Shown: piece after piece, positions 44,057 through 53,915 of the stretch
How positions within the stretch are numbered: position 1 is the stretch's first letter
Layout of the letters: the number at the start of each line of letters is the position of its first letter
Origin: Geminocystis herdmanii PCC 6308
GTDB taxonomy: Bacteria; Cyanobacteriota; Cyanobacteriia; Cyanobacteriales; Cyanobacteriaceae
NCBI RefSeq assembly: GCF_000332235.1
Contig: NZ_CM001775.1
Coordinates: 2,855,770 to 2,919,769, forward strand
DNA: 64,000 nucleotides
Direction of reading: 5' to 3'
The notes under the pieces: model-generated
Told to the model about the DNA's origin: nothing
Databases searched by the model: none
What the model saw: only the letters and a program-made list of their open reading frames with translations
Position numbers and translations under genes: made by a program

Positions 44057-44536
44057 ATGAATATGCTAATTCGTAATCCAAATCCATCTGATTATAATAT
44101 AATAATCTCCGTTGTTAACCATTGGTGGAATGGGAGAAAAATGAGTAATATGTTACCCAAACTTTTCTTTGAACACTTCAGTCAAACAAGTTTTATTATC
44201 GAAAAAGAAGGTGAAATAATTGGCTTTTTAACTGGTTTTTTATCTCAAACTCATTCACAGGAAGCATATATTCATTTTGTTGGTATTCATCCAAATTTTA
44301 GAGGGCAAGGTTTAGGAAAATCTTTATATCAAAAATTTTTTGAGGTTATTCACCAATATAATCGACAAATAGTTAAATGTGTAACATCCCCTCTAAATAA
44401 AAATTCGATCGAGTTTCATTTAAGTTTAGGATTTGAGATACAAGAGGGAAATAGTAAATATGATCAAATTTCTTATTTTTCAAACTATGACGGGGAAGGA
44501 GAAGATAGAGTCTTATTCATCAAGAGTTATAAATGA
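44057..44536 (+). CDS. GNAT-family N-acetyltransferase
   Basis: The 159-residue GNAT protein shows VGIHPNFRGQGLGKSLYQKFFEVI as motif A (R-G-Q-G-L-G), preceded by IIGFLTGFLSQTHSQEAYIHF, and HLSLGFEIQEGNS near the end. It probably acetylates an amine on a small molecule or protein; the substrate is not predictable. It is a single gene after tRNA-Glu. Confidence 0.85.
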   Translation: MNMLIRNPNPSDYNIIISVVNHWWNGRKMSNMLPKLFFEHFSQTSFIIEKEGEIIGFLTGFLSQTHSQEAYIHFVGIHPNFRGQGLGKSLYQKFFEVIHQYNRQIVKCVTSPLNKNSIEFHLSLGFEIQEGNSKYDQISYFSNYDGEGEDRVLFIKSYK

Positions 44537-44625
44537 ATTAAATAATTTTGTTTGGTTACGTTATCTTTAACTAAACCTACAAGTTGATTCATAGTAAATA
44601 ATTATATGAACTTGAATATAACATC

Positions 44626-46098
44626 TTAATTTTGAGAAAAGTTTATTTCATCATTCATCGTTAATTTTTGTAGTAAAGTTGCACTAGCTTCATTTAAACC
44701 GATTAACTCCACTTGCACACCGTTACGGCGAAATTTGAGTACCACTTTATCAATGGCAGTAATCGCCCCTTGATCCCAAAGATGAGCATGAGTTAAGTTA
44801 ATGGTGATAGAATCAACTAATTCTGTGAAGTCAAACTGATTTAAAAATTCATCTACCGACACAAAGAAAATTTGTCCTGATACATTATAAGTACGATGAT
44901 TGCCGTCTTCACTTAATACCCTATCCACAAATACAAGTTGCGCGATTTGACGGGAAAAAAACACTGTACTCATGATGATTCCCGTTACTACTCCTAAAGC
45001 AAAATTACGAGTCAGAATAGTAATAATCATGGTGGTTAACATGACAACGGTTTCTGTTCGAGGTATTCTAGGTATGTTTGTAATGGATGACCAACGGAAT
45101 GTACCAATAGATACCATAATCATCACGGCGACTAATGCACCCATGGGCATTTCTTTTACCCAATTTTGCAGGATAAGAATAGCGAAAAGGAGAAAAATCC
45201 CTGCGGAAAATGTAGATAATCTCCCTCTACCTCCTGATTGTACGTTAATTACTGATTGCCCAATCATGCCACATCCTGCCATTCCACCAAAAAAAGAGGT
45301 TATAATATTAGCGATACCTTGCCCTTTTGCTTCTTGATTTTTGTCGCTAGGGGTATCGGTTAATTCATCTACTAAAGCGGCGGTAAGAAAAGATGCTAGT
45401 AATCCCACTAATGCCATTGTTAGGGAATAGGGCAGTATAATTTGTAAAGTTTCGAGATTCAAGGGTACATTGGGAAAACTAAAAAAGGGTAAGGTTGTGG
45501 GTAATTCTCCCATGTCTCCTACTTTCGGCACATCTAGTTTAAAGAAGATGGTGATAAATGTCATTACTCCTAAAGCTATTAATGGTGAGGGTACAGCTTG
45601 GGTAAAACGGGGTAAAATATAAATGATCATTAAGGATACGATCGTAATGCCATAAACCGTATAGGGTACATTGGTTAATTGAGGTAACTGTGCAAGGAAA
45701 ATTAAAACCCCTAAAGCATTAATATAACCCATCATCACGGCACGGGGTACATACTTCATCTGTTTGCCCAACTTGAAGACACCAAATAATAACTGTAAGA
45801 TACCCGTTAAAATACCTGCGATAAAAATATATTCAACGCCATGATTTTTAACTAAATTTACCATTAATAATGCCATTGCTCCCGTAGCGGCGGAAATTGA
45901 GCCGGGTCGTCCTCCTAAAAAAGCGGTAGTGATTGCTATAATAAATGAGGCATATAAGCCAACTTTGGGATCAACTCCTGCTATGATCGAAAATGCGATC
46001 GCTTCTGGAATTAAAGCTAATCCTACCACTGCACCAGCGAGAATATCCGCTTTAACATTAGAAAACCACTCCCGTTTTAGGGTAACTGTATTTAACAT
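44626..46098 (-). CDS. SulP-family anion transporter
   Basis: The 490-residue protein has the SulP layout: an N-terminal core of about 14 membrane segments ([36 protein letters not shown] at the start, [26 protein letters not shown] in the centre) and a C-terminal STAS domain ([33 protein letters not shown]). Substrates in the family are bicarbonate, sulfate or other anions. BicA-type bicarbonate uptake is possible in a cyanobacterium, but this is a shorter relative and the substrate cannot be assigned. Confidence 0.85.
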   Translation of the reverse strand: MLNTVTLKREWFSNVKADILAGAVVGLALIPEAIAFSIIAGVDPKVGLYASFIIAITTAFLGGRPGSISAATGAMALLMVNLVKNHGVEYIFIAGILTGILQLLFGVFKLGKQMKYVPRAVMMGYINALGVLIFLAQLPQLTNVPYTVYGITIVSLMIIYILPRFTQAVPSPLIALGVMTFITIFFKLDVPKVGDMGELPTTLPFFSFPNVPLNLETLQIILPYSLTMALVGLLASFLTAALVDELTDTPSDKNQEAKGQGIANIITSFFGGMAGCGMIGQSVINVQSGGRGRLSTFSAGIFLLFAILILQNWVKEMPMGALVAVMIMVSIGTFRWSSITNIPRIPRTETVVMLTTMIITILTRNFALGVVTGIIMSTVFFSRQIAQLVFVDRVLSEDGNHRTYNVSGQIFFVSVDEFLNQFDFTELVDSITINLTHAHLWDQGAITAIDKVVLKFRRNGVQVELIGLNEASATLLQKLTMNDEINFSQN

Positions 46099-46460
46099 TG
46101 CCTCCTCAAAAATTAATTAATGAATAGAAAAAATTGGATAATCTGAATAGTAATGAAGATTAAATAAAATCCAAAAGTTTAGTGTTAGAGATTGTTTTTA
46201 CCTCGATAGGGATTTATCTAAGGTAGGTTATTTAATTCTCTTTCCACACCATAATTGATGTTGAGATATGCTTAAGGGGGATAGTTCATTCGATCGATAT
46301 ATTGATAAAACTCAATCTTACTTATAACCTAAAATGGATATTAAAGCAAAAAAATCTTGTAAAAATAAGGCATCAGAAGTTATTTTAATTTTATTAGTAT
46401 CATTATCTTGATTTTTCATTCTTTAACCTAACACCTATCACCTTCCCTCATCAAAATACT
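46099..46460. other. Gene-free gap
   Basis: The stretch is AT-rich, with the SulP promoter region on its left side and ACCTAACACCTA heptamer remnants near 46425-46438. No gene or stable RNA is seen. Confidence 0.5.
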
Positions 46461-46477
46461 ATGAGGCAACGCCTCAT
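46461..46477 (-). terminator. Hairpin after mnmG
   Basis: ATGAGGC and GCCTCAT form a perfect 7-bp stem around a 3-base loop, overlapping the last base of the mnmG stop. On the minus strand it is followed by AGTATTTT, a weak U-run. Confidence 0.5.
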
Positions 46478-48399
46478 TATTTATTTTTAAAAGTATCAAC
46501 AGTTAACTGTTTATTTTGCATTTCCAAATAAATTAATAAAGCATTAACATCCGCAGGATTTACTCCTCCGATACGGGTAGCTTGTCCGATGGTTAAAGGC
46601 TTGACTTTATTGAGTTTTTCCCTGGCTTCCATGGATAAGGTTTCGATGTTTTGATAATCTAAATTTTCATCTAATTTACGGTTACTATGACGAGCAATTT
46701 GATCAATTTGACTTTGTTGTCTTTTGATGTAACCAGAGTATTTAATTTCAATTTCTGCCCCTTCTTTTTCCGCTTTATTTAACTCAGAATTTCCTAAATT
46801 ATATTTTTCTAAATCTTCATAATGAAAATTAGGACGGCGCAATAAATCCGCTAGGGTAATAGAGTTTTTAATTTTTTGTTCTGTATCTGCCACAATTCTT
46901 ATGGCAACTTCGTCTCTTTCTTTGATTCTTGTCTCATATAATCTTTCTTGTTCGGCGATGATATTTGTTTGTTTACGTTGATATAATTCCCAACGTCGAT
47001 CGTCGATTAAACCAATTTCTCTACCAAGAGGCGTTAAGCGTTGATCTGCATTGTCCGATCGAAGTATTAAACGATATTCCGATCGAGATGTGAGCATTCT
47101 ATAGGGTTCTCGTAAATCTTTAGTACAAAGGTCATCAATTAAAGTACCTAAATAACTTTGTTCACGGGAAAACACCACCATCTCTTTATTTTGGGCAAAT
47201 TTAGCCGCATTGATACCTGCAACGATCCCCTGTGCGGCAGCTTCTTCATAGCCCGTTGTACCGTTAATTTGTCCTGCGGAGAATAAACCCTCAATTTTTT
47301 TTGTCATCAGGGTAGGATAACATTGAGTCGCAGGTAAAAAGTCATATTCCACCGCATAGGCAGGGCGCAACATGACACAATTTTCTAAACCGGGTAACGT
47401 GCGTAACATTGCCAATTGAATATTCTCAGGTAAACCCGTAGAAAACCCTTGAATATATAACTCTGGAATGTCTCGCCCTTCAGGCTCAATAAATATTTGA
47501 TGGCTTTCTTTATCCGCAAAACGCACGATTTTATCCTCAATACTAGGACAATATCTTGGTCCTTTGGAGTCGATAAAACCGCCGTAAATGGGGGATAAAT
47601 GCAGATTATCTTTAATTAGTTGATGGGTGGCTTGAGTGGTACGGGTTAAGTAACAGTTCATTTGTTCTCTTTCGATCCAAACTTCAGGATCAAAACTAAA
47701 CCAACGGACTTCCTCATCGGGGGGTTGTACTTCCATTTTGCTGTAGTCAACGGTGCGCTTATCAACCCTTGCTGGTGTACCTGTTTTCAGTCTTCCTGTC
47801 TCGAAACCCAAGTCATTCAAGGTTTCTGTAAGTCCGATGGAGGCAAATTCTCCAGCCCTTCCTGCGGACATAGATTTACCGCCAATCCAGATTTTACCGT
47901 CTAAAAATGTGCCTGTGGTTAATACTACTGCTTTGGTTTTAAAACAAGTTCCAAAATATGTTTGAACACCGATAATTTCATCATTTTTGCCTAAGACTAA
48001 ATCTGTCACCATGCCTTCTCTGATGGACAAATTAGGCTCATTTTCCACAATATTTTTCATGATATGGGCGTATTCTCGCTTATCGGTTTGCGCCCTTAAT
48101 GCCCATACAGCAGGGCCTCTGGAATTATTTAACACTCTTTTTTGTAGGTAAGTTCGATCGGCCATTTTGCCGATTTCTCCTCCTAAAGCATCGACTTCGT
48201 GGGTAAGTTGAGATTTGGCAGGACCACCCACCGCCGGATTACAAGGTTGCCACGCAATTTTATCTAAATTCAGGGTTAACATCATGGTGCGACACCCTAA
48301 TCTAGCACTGGCTAAAGCGGATTCACAGCCCGAATGTCCTCCGCCAATAATAATCACGTCAAATTCGTCTTGAAATTCTACGGGGGTTTTAATGGTCAT
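46477..48399 (-). CDS. mnmG: tRNA uridine-5-carboxymethylaminomethyl modification enzyme MnmG
   Basis: The 640-residue FAD enzyme works with MnmE to modify wobble U34 in several tRNAs. The N-terminal FAD site is [49 protein letters not shown] and [14 protein letters not shown] are MnmG signatures. [23 protein letters not shown] is the second conserved block. The C-terminal helical domain ends [17 protein letters not shown]. The length matches the family, and the gene stands alone. Confidence 0.96.
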   Translation of the reverse strand: MTIKTPVEFQDEFDVIIIGGGHSGCESALASARLGCRTMMLTLNLDKIAWQPCNPAVGGPAKSQLTHEVDALGGEIGKMADRTYLQKRVLNNSRGPAVWALRAQTDKREYAHIMKNIVENEPNLSIREGMVTDLVLGKNDEIIGVQTYFGTCFKTKAVVLTTGTFLDGKIWIGGKSMSAGRAGEFASIGLTETLNDLGFETGRLKTGTPARVDKRTVDYSKMEVQPPDEEVRWFSFDPEVWIEREQMNCYLTRTTQATHQLIKDNLHLSPIYGGFIDSKGPRYCPSIEDKIVRFADKESHQIFIEPEGRDIPELYIQGFSTGLPENIQLAMLRTLPGLENCVMLRPAYAVEYDFLPATQCYPTLMTKKIEGLFSAGQINGTTGYEEAAAQGIVAGINAAKFAQNKEMVVFSREQSYLGTLIDDLCTKDLREPYRMLTSRSEYRLILRSDNADQRLTPLGREIGLIDDRRWELYQRKQTNIIAEQERLYETRIKERDEVAIRIVADTEQKIKNSITLADLLRRPNFHYEDLEKYNLGNSELNKAEKEGAEIEIKYSGYIKRQQSQIDQIARHSNRKLDENLDYQNIETLSMEAREKLNKVKPLTIGQATRIGGVNPADVNALLIYLEMQNKQLTVDTFKNK

Positions 48400-48466
48400 T
48401 GTTATCTTTTTGTGTCTATGAAATTAGAGATTCTAACTTTATATGATAGCGTTTTGCGATCGAAAT

Positions 48467-48655
48467 TTATTGATAAGGGGCTGTATCCCAGTAAATAAAA
48501 ATAGATTCATCTGTAAGACGATATATTAAACCTCGATCGTCCAAACCGTCTTCTCGTTGTGCTTTTTGACCATTTTCATCTTGATACTGTCCAGCTTCAT
48601 CGCCTACGGGCATTAAATCATAGCGTTTGCCATAATATTTTAATAGTAAAATTCA
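48467..48655 (-). pseudogene. C-terminal gene remnant of unknown identity
   Basis: A minus-strand frame of about 62 codons opens right after a stop. It reads LLLKYYGKRYDLMPVGDEAG, then QAQREDGLDDRGLIYRLTDES-like sequence, and ends IFIYWDTAPYQ. The composition is protein-like and the codon pattern is normal, but only an internal ATG (48611-48613) is available, so it is probably the tail of a deleted gene. I do not recognise the family. A CCCCCTAACCCCCCTT repeat lies at 48676-48692. Confidence 0.4.
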
Positions 48656-48765
48656 GGTATTTTGAGAATTTGATCCCCCCTAACCCCCCTTAAATAAAGG
48701 GGGAATTTAGTTTAAATTTCTCATAAATGATTCCTGATTGCTATAGATAAATTTTCCGTTTTATT

Positions 48766-49446
48766 TTAACTGCGAAATAAGCGACTATATAATTGTTGGT
48801 GTTGAATACTAGCTAAAGATAATCCCCAACTGCAACTAGATAATTCATCATCTTTTAAGGATAAAATTTTTGTTAATTGTTGAGTAATTTCTTTATTAAA
48901 ATTTAATAATAATTTTTGTCCTTCGGTTTGTCCTAATGGAATTAATTTGACTCCTACATTGACTAAATTATTTACCCAATTATGAAGATAGCCTAATAAT
49001 ACGTTTTCTATTTCAATTTGCCAATGCGCTGTAATTACTCCAAATACGATCGAATAGTGACCAGAGGATTTTAGGTTATTAATAACTGTTTGTAAAAATA
49101 AATTATCAGGTTCAAAAGAGTTAATTAACCGTAATAAACTTTTGCCCATTTGCCAACTTTGTTGCCTTAATTCTGCGGTTTCTCGACTGGCACTAAACCA
49201 ATTATTCCAATATAATAAATCTTCTATTTTTTTTGCTTGATAACTATGGTACGATCGAACAATCATTGCCGATTCTACTCGAATTGAGCCATATTTTAAC
49301 TCATTTAATAACCAATGTTTTAAGCCTTGACTATCAATAATTAATTTTTTTTCAACGAGAGTTTCTAATCCTTCTGAATAACTATACGCACCTAAAGGCA
49401 AACTAGAATTACACAGTTGTAAAAGTAATAATAATTTTTCTGACAT
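48766..49446 (-). CDS. ureF: Urease accessory protein UreF
   Basis: The 226-residue helical protein shows the UreF opening LLLLLQLCNSSLPLGAYSYSEGLETLVEK and RETAELRQQSWQMGKSLLRL in the centre. A FGVITAHWQ segment follows. UreF acts with UreD and UreG as a chaperone that delivers nickel and CO2 to the urease active site. The other ure genes are not in this window, as is common for scattered cyanobacterial urease genes. Confidence 0.9.
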   Translation of the reverse strand: MSEKLLLLLQLCNSSLPLGAYSYSEGLETLVEKKLIIDSQGLKHWLLNELKYGSIRVESAMIVRSYHSYQAKKIEDLLYWNNWFSASRETAELRQQSWQMGKSLLRLINSFEPDNLFLQTVINNLKSSGHYSIVFGVITAHWQIEIENVLLGYLHNWVNNLVNVGVKLIPLGQTEGQKLLLNFNKEITQQLTKILSLKDDELSSCSWGLSLASIQHQQLYSRLFRS

Positions 49447-49539
49447 TCATTATTATAAAGTGATTTTATTTATCGGAACTTTTGCTTGTTAATTATCAAT
49501 TATCATCATCAATAGTGATTCATTTTTAGTTAAGTTAAA

Positions 49540-49713
49540 TTAAATTAAATCTGCTTGATGAATTACTACGGCTAATAATGCAGAAAAAACGGTGATTCCT
49601 GTTGCTACTAAAGGATTTTGCCCTTGAGTAACGGCATAAGAGGTGATAATTCCTGCGCCAATAGCCGCAGTTAAACCAGCAGTTACTAAATCTTTTTCTT
49701 GATTATTATTCAT
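49540..49713 (-). CDS. Small two-helix membrane protein
   Basis: A 57-codon gene (MNNNQEKDLVTAGLTAAIGAG, then ITSYAVTQGQNPLVATGITV and FSALLAVVIHQADLI) has two Ala/Gly-rich hydrophobic stretches (about 11-27 and 36-52). It looks like a small integral membrane protein. It lies between ureF and DUF4079 on the same strand. The function is unknown; it is supported by protein-like composition only. Confidence 0.5.
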   Translation of the reverse strand: MNNNQEKDLVTAGLTAAIGAGIITSYAVTQGQNPLVATGITVFSALLAVVIHQADLI

Positions 49714-49920
49714 GGTTTTTAAGAGTAAGATAATTGTAAAATTAACACCAAATTTAAAGAAAAATTAATTATTGATTAATCCAGTAAAACAAGATTACGA
49801 TCGATAAAATTGGTCTTTGATTCAAATTAACATCTTCTTTTAACTTGAATAACATTTTTTAAAAAAGATTAATATTTAGCTATATTTCTTAACAAAATCC
49901 GATGATCAATAAAACTTTTT

Positions 49921-49945
49921 ACTCATTACTCATTACTCATTACTT
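49921..49945. repeat. Heptanucleotide tandem repeat (ACTCATT)n
   Basis: Three and a half copies of a 7-base unit lie just downstream of the DUF4079 stop codon. Confidence 0.7.
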
Positions 49946-49976
49946 TACTTGAATCAAAAGTTTAAGAATCAAACAG

Positions 49977-50639
49977 CTATGCTGGGGGAGGAGTCCATAA
50001 TCCAATTTCAAATAAATCTCTCGCGCCCGTGAAGCCTTGTCCTATAAATAATAACAATGCCAAACAATTTAAAATAATGTGAATATTACGCCATTTGTTC
50101 GATCGATCTCGGTAAATATCATCGATAATAGCCACAGAAAAAATCATCAATAAACAAACAGTTACACCATAATAATAATGTGACCAAAACCATTCATTAC
50201 TACGGCGAAAAATGCCATCTTGACAACCTAAAATAACTACTCCCATTCCGCTTAAAGTAGCAAAAATTCCTCGCCATAATTTATCTCTCGATCGAAATAA
50301 TAGAATAAAAGAAGCGATGGTAAAAACAAACATTAAAACAATAAAAATAAACTGAAAAAAATTAGTTTCCCAAAGTGTTTCTTTAAGAATATTTTTAGTA
50401 ATAATTGGTCGTGCTAATCCGATTAAAGACGAAATAACTACTCCTGTCGATAACCATTTCCCAATCTGCACATGATTTAAACCGACGGAAGGAGGAATTT
50501 TACTTTTCTCTCCCTCTTTGATTTCTAATCTTCTTTGACGAGTTTCCCATGCAAAATAACACACAATACCAATTAAGGGAAAAACCGCTACTACCGTAAA
50601 AAATGGATGAATTAAGAGGGTAAATTGTTCGATCGACAT
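49977..50639 (-). CDS. DUF4079 family membrane protein
   Basis: The 220-residue protein has about six hydrophobic helices, starting FTLLIHPFFTVVAVFPLIGIVCYFAWETRQRRLE, the DUF4079 signature. WFWSHYYYGVTVCLLMIFSVAII and ILNCLALLLFIGQGFTGARDLFEIG form the final conserved part. Family members resemble cytochrome b561-like four-helix bundles with conserved histidines, and occur in cyanobacteria and chloroplasts. The role is unproven. Confidence 0.82.
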   Translation of the reverse strand: MSIEQFTLLIHPFFTVVAVFPLIGIVCYFAWETRQRRLEIKEGEKSKIPPSVGLNHVQIGKWLSTGVVISSLIGLARPIITKNILKETLWETNFFQFIFIVLMFVFTIASFILLFRSRDKLWRGIFATLSGMGVVILGCQDGIFRRSNEWFWSHYYYGVTVCLLMIFSVAIIDDIYRDRSNKWRNIHIILNCLALLLFIGQGFTGARDLFEIGLWTPPPA

Positions 50640-50658
50640 AATACATCAAATAACTAAT

Positions 50659-51636
50659 TTATAACCCATTATTCACGATTTCTCTTAAATTATGACAAAA
50701 ATCTCCTGAGAAAAATTTAATTTGTAATTGTTGCCATTGTTGCCACTTATCTAGTTTATCTTTAAGGATTAATTGATGTAAATTATTCAGTTTTTTTAAC
50801 CATTTATTCCCCATAACTTCCGTTAAATGATCCTGTAAACAAATATTATCTTGAATTTCTCCTAAAATTTCTTGAACTTGCACAATAAACTCTAAATATT
50901 CTCTATATTCTTGAGGATAAAATTCAGTAAATAATTCTAACTGATAACGAGTTTTTTTAGCTTGTTTTCTCAGTTTATGTAAACTTTCTCCTTGTAGATT
51001 AATCAATAAATCAACATCTTTTTCTGAGAGATTTTCCTTAATTATAATTTGTCCATTATAATCCCTAAAAGTACCTATCAACCATGCAGATTGTAGAAAA
51101 AAGTTACTAATTTGAGGTAGTAATAAATCAGGTAAGATACGGCGGATATTTTGCAGGGCGATCAAACTAAATTGAGGATTTTCTAACCAAAATAACAAAT
51201 CTTCTTTGAGATGCAGATATTTTTTACTGGTTAAAATAGTTTCTAAATTTTTTGAGTTAGAATCAACATTAGGTTGACTGATTTTGTGAATAATTTTTTC
51301 GATGATAACAGTTTCTTGATCTAAAGATTTATGATTAAATTTATTTTCTAAATTAATTTTGAGAATATCTAAATCCCTCTGTTGTCCTAAAATTCTGGCA
51401 AGATTTCCTATTTTTTTATCGGTAATACTTGATGGAATAATTAGGGCGATCGAAAAAACACTTAAAACACTTCTTAATTTTCTCATCCCGACTCGAATTT
51501 GATGCAAATTTTCGGGATCATTTTCTGTTAAGATTTTCTGTTCATATTTAACAATTTTTTTTACCTGTTTAGCGATGGCATTAAATGCAAAATCGGCTAA
51601 GGTAATCGGATTATCTTTGAGGGTGAAATTATACAT
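50659..51636 (-). CDS. CHAD-domain protein
   Basis: I start at the ATG at 51634-51636 (MYNFTLKDNPITLADFA) because the 19 codons before it are unlike the family. The protein (325 residues) is a helical CHAD domain with its conserved histidines and basic residues: NLHQIRVGMRKLRSVLSVF, LGQQRDLDIL and LHKLRKQAKKTRYQLELF. CHAD proteins bind polyphosphate through this basic surface. No CYTH domain is fused. DUF4079 follows 19 bases downstream. Confidence 0.88.
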   Translation of the reverse strand: MYNFTLKDNPITLADFAFNAIAKQVKKIVKYEQKILTENDPENLHQIRVGMRKLRSVLSVFSIALIIPSSITDKKIGNLARILGQQRDLDILKINLENKFNHKSLDQETVIIEKIIHKISQPNVDSNSKNLETILTSKKYLHLKEDLLFWLENPQFSLIALQNIRRILPDLLLPQISNFFLQSAWLIGTFRDYNGQIIIKENLSEKDVDLLINLQGESLHKLRKQAKKTRYQLELFTEFYPQEYREYLEFIVQVQEILGEIQDNICLQDHLTEVMGNKWLKKLNNLHQLILKDKLDKWQQWQQLQIKFFSGDFCHNLREIVNNGL

Positions 51637-51736
51637 ATATATACCCCTAATGATCGTTAATAAAGATTTTTGAGATTGCTTGATATTTCCCAATGACAGA
51701 ATATCGTTATCTTTGCGTAATTCCTAGCTTATTTTA

Positions 51737-51840
51737 TACTCATCAAGGTTATAATCTGATGTTGCAAAATGTATAGTTGCCTCTTGCCTACTTGCCTTTT
51801 GCCTACCTTCACCAAACTCAAATTATGCCCTCGCCAAGTA
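51737..51840 (-). mobile_element. 104-bp MITE copy, TA-flanked
   Basis: The element has ends TACTCATCAAGGTTATAAT and the reverse complement of ATTATGCCCTCGCCAAGTA. It is bounded by TA at 51735-51736 and 51841-51842. Its interior GGTGAAGGTAGGCAAAAGGC and AACATCAGATTATAA (minus-strand sense) match the copy that splits the tubulin gene. It lies between the CHAD and trmJ genes without harm to either. Confidence 0.8.
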
Positions 51841-51849
51841 TAGCACAGC

Positions 51850-52566
51850 TTACTTATGCTCGATCGACCATTCAATTTGTCTTAAAATTCCTCTAATCAT
51901 TGCTAATTCTTGACTGGTAAGATTGGCACGATTAACAATGCGCCGTAATTTTTCCATCTTTTTTGGTGCAGTATGGGGATATAAATAACTCACTTGCAAT
52001 AATACGGACTCTAAATGTTGATAATAGCCTTCTAAATCTTCAAGATTGACTAAATCTTCCACAGATAAATTTTCTGGCTCGATCGATTCTTGGGAAATTT
52101 GATATAATTCATAAGCACAAATACCCACAGCTTGAGCTAAATTCAAGGATGGATATGCTGGATTAGAAGGAATACAAATGAAACGTTGAGCATAACTCAA
52201 TTCTTGATTGCTTAAACCCCTATCTTCAGGACCAAAAATTAAAGCACTGGTGATATGATCAGCTTTAAGCCAAGGTATTGCTTGTTTAGGAGTCTCTAAG
52301 GTTGTATGTACATCTCTTTGTCGTCCAGTGGTGGCGATCGCTCTGTTACATCCATATAAGGCTTGAGGAATTGAATCCACAATCTCAGCTTTTTCTAATA
52401 CTTCCACTCCATGAACTGCCATAATCCTAGCATCTTCCGACAAATGATCACAACGGGGATTGACAATGGTTAATTTAGTTAACTCCATATTACGCATAAC
52501 TCGCGCGATCGATCCGATATTTCTTTCCCCTGCTGGTTCAACTAAAATGATTTTGACATCAGACAT
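51850..52566 (-). CDS. trmJ: TrmJ-like tRNA/rRNA 2'-O-methyltransferase
   Basis: The 238-residue SpoU-class methyltransferase belongs to TrmH family group 1. VKIILVEPAGERNIGSIARVMRNMELTKLTIVNPR (motif 1), ALIFGPEDRGLSNQEL (motif 2) and CIPSNPAYPSLNLAQAVGICAYEL (motif 3) form the knotted cofactor site. E. coli TrmJ methylates ribose 32 of tRNAs; a cyanobacterial target is likely similar. The C-terminal helical extension (TAPKKMEKLRRIVNRANL) supports TrmJ over other SpoU enzymes. Confidence 0.9.
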   Translation of the reverse strand: MSDVKIILVEPAGERNIGSIARVMRNMELTKLTIVNPRCDHLSEDARIMAVHGVEVLEKAEIVDSIPQALYGCNRAIATTGRQRDVHTTLETPKQAIPWLKADHITSALIFGPEDRGLSNQELSYAQRFICIPSNPAYPSLNLAQAVGICAYELYQISQESIEPENLSVEDLVNLEDLEGYYQHLESVLLQVSYLYPHTAPKKMEKLRRIVNRANLTSQELAMIRGILRQIEWSIEHK

Positions 52567-52601
52567 TTTATAATAAATAAAAATTTTAAAATATAATTAC
52601 T

Positions 52602-52871
52602 ATGACAGAAGTTATTACTCAAGCTATCAGCGATCGAATTTGTAAACACATGAACAATGATCATCAAGACGCTGTGAAACTATATGCCCAATATTACGGT
52701 AAAATCGACACTCCCAACACTGCTTTTATGAGTTCGATCGATGCTCAAGGAATGTATATCATAGTTGATAACCAAGAAGAAACTCCCCTAAGAATCCAAT
52801 TTGATCATACCCTAACCGATGCCAAAGACGCTCATACAACCCTTGTGGAAATGATGAAACAAGCCCAATAA
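52602..52871 (+). CDS. DUF2470-domain protein
   Basis: The 89-residue protein is one DUF2470 domain: ITQAISDRICKHMNNDHQDAVKLYAQYYG with the conserved HMNxDH, then FMSSIDAQGMYIIV and RIQFDHTLTDAKDAHTTLVEM. The domain is usually the C-terminal part of haem-utilisation or pyridoxamine-oxidase-like proteins (HugZ, DRI1-like), where HMNxDH binds haem or stabilises the barrel. A stand-alone copy is common in cyanobacteria. Confidence 0.85.
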   Translation: MTEVITQAISDRICKHMNNDHQDAVKLYAQYYGKIDTPNTAFMSSIDAQGMYIIVDNQEETPLRIQFDHTLTDAKDAHTTLVEMMKQAQ

Positions 52872-52914
52872 TTAAGTAAAAAGTAAAAAGTAAAAAGTAA
52901 TTTAAAAATTTTCT

Positions 52915-53008
52915 CTAACTCTCCATTCTCCATTCTCCATTCTCCATTCTTCATTCTCCATTCTCCATTCTCCATTCTCCATTCTCCATTCTCCATTCTC
53001 CATTCTTC
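52915..53008. repeat. Heptanucleotide tandem repeat (TCCATTC)n
   Basis: About 13 copies of a 7-base unit, two with a TTCATTC variant, lie between the DUF2470 gene and the next gene. On the minus strand it translates as (EWRMENG)n, an apparent reading frame that I reject. Confidence 0.9.
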
Positions 53009-53069
53009 ATGTATAATCTTTATACTTGGTACAAGAACCAAGCATTATGTAGTATAACCACTGAAAACT

Positions 53070-53864
53070 ATGACTGGAAAAGTAATAGATAGTGGTGCTA
53101 ACAGTATCCTTTTAGTGATATTGCCCCTAGCGTTAATCATAATGGTAGTATTTACCTTTTGGCCCATAATTGTAGGGATTCTCGTCTTTGCATTGGGGTA
53201 CAAATTATGGAAAAGATACCATTTGAAACAACTATCTGAACAAATAGATCCTTTTTTTAATCAATTAATACAAGCCAATCAAGGTTGCTTAACGGTAATT
53301 GATATTACCACTAAAGTTAACCTTAGTGTTAAAGATGCCCGTTCATATTTAGATTACAAAACTCAACAATATGGCGCGGTAAAAAGATTATATGAAGATA
53401 AAGGAGTTGTCTATTATTTCTTGACAGCTAACGCTTTAGGCAGTATCTTTGATGATAGTGAGCCTGATGATGATACTGATCTAGCACCTGATACAAACGC
53501 TTCATTTTCCGATCGTCCGACAACACAAGTTATTGAATCTCAAACGCCAACAGTTAATCCAGAAATCGTTATCCCCGTAGTAACTGAACCTTCTACAACT
53601 ACAGTCATTCCTTCTAGTGCATCTACTTCTGTTGATAATCCCCTTCCTCCCCCTTCATCCCCAGAAGAAAACACCAGTAGCTCGATCGAAAGCAATATTA
53701 ATGCTTTAAATCAAAGTGAATTAGCTAAACGTTTAGAAGTGAGTCCAACTACAGTGGCAAAACGAAAGACTGAGGCAGATTTTCCCTTGTGGAGTCAAAG
53801 TCGTGATCCTGATGGAACTTCATGGCAATATGTAGAAGAAACGAAGTTATTTATTCCGAAATAA
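53070..53864 (+). CDS. Membrane protein with C-terminal helix-turn-helix-like region
   Basis: The 264-residue protein has one or two membrane helices (SILLVILPLALIIMVVFTFWPIIVGILVFALGY, about 13-45). A compact domain (IDPFFNQLIQANQGCLTVIDITTK ... AKEARSYLDYKT-like, about 57-120), a Ser/Thr/Pro-rich linker and a C-terminal segment follow. The C-terminal NQSELAKRLEVSPTTVAKRKTEADFPLW resembles a helix-turn-helix. The family is not recognised. It may be a membrane-tethered regulator, which is inference. Confidence 0.65.
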   Translation: MTGKVIDSGANSILLVILPLALIIMVVFTFWPIIVGILVFALGYKLWKRYHLKQLSEQIDPFFNQLIQANQGCLTVIDITTKVNLSVKDARSYLDYKTQQYGAVKRLYEDKGVVYYFLTANALGSIFDDSEPDDDTDLAPDTNASFSDRPTTQVIESQTPTVNPEIVIPVVTEPSTTTVIPSSASTSVDNPLPPPSSPEENTSSSIESNINALNQSELAKRLEVSPTTVAKRKTEADFPLWSQSRDPDGTSWQYVEETKLFIPK

Positions 53865-53896
53865 CAATTAAGATTACACAATTCTTTTAATTGTAG

Positions 53897-53913
53897 GGTG
53901 GGCATTGCCCACC
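53897..53913. terminator. Bidirectional hairpin between convergent genes
   Basis: GGTGGGC and GCCCACC form a perfect 7-bp stem around ATT, three bases before the stop codon of the minus-strand desulfurase gene. TAGGGTGGGCATTGCCCACC is also a common cyanobacterial dispersed repeat. Confidence 0.6.
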
Positions 53914-53915
53914 AA

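Noticed and set aside
52832-53041. Repetitive EWRMENG reading frame
   Set aside because: It is the minus-strand translation of the TCCATTC heptamer array.
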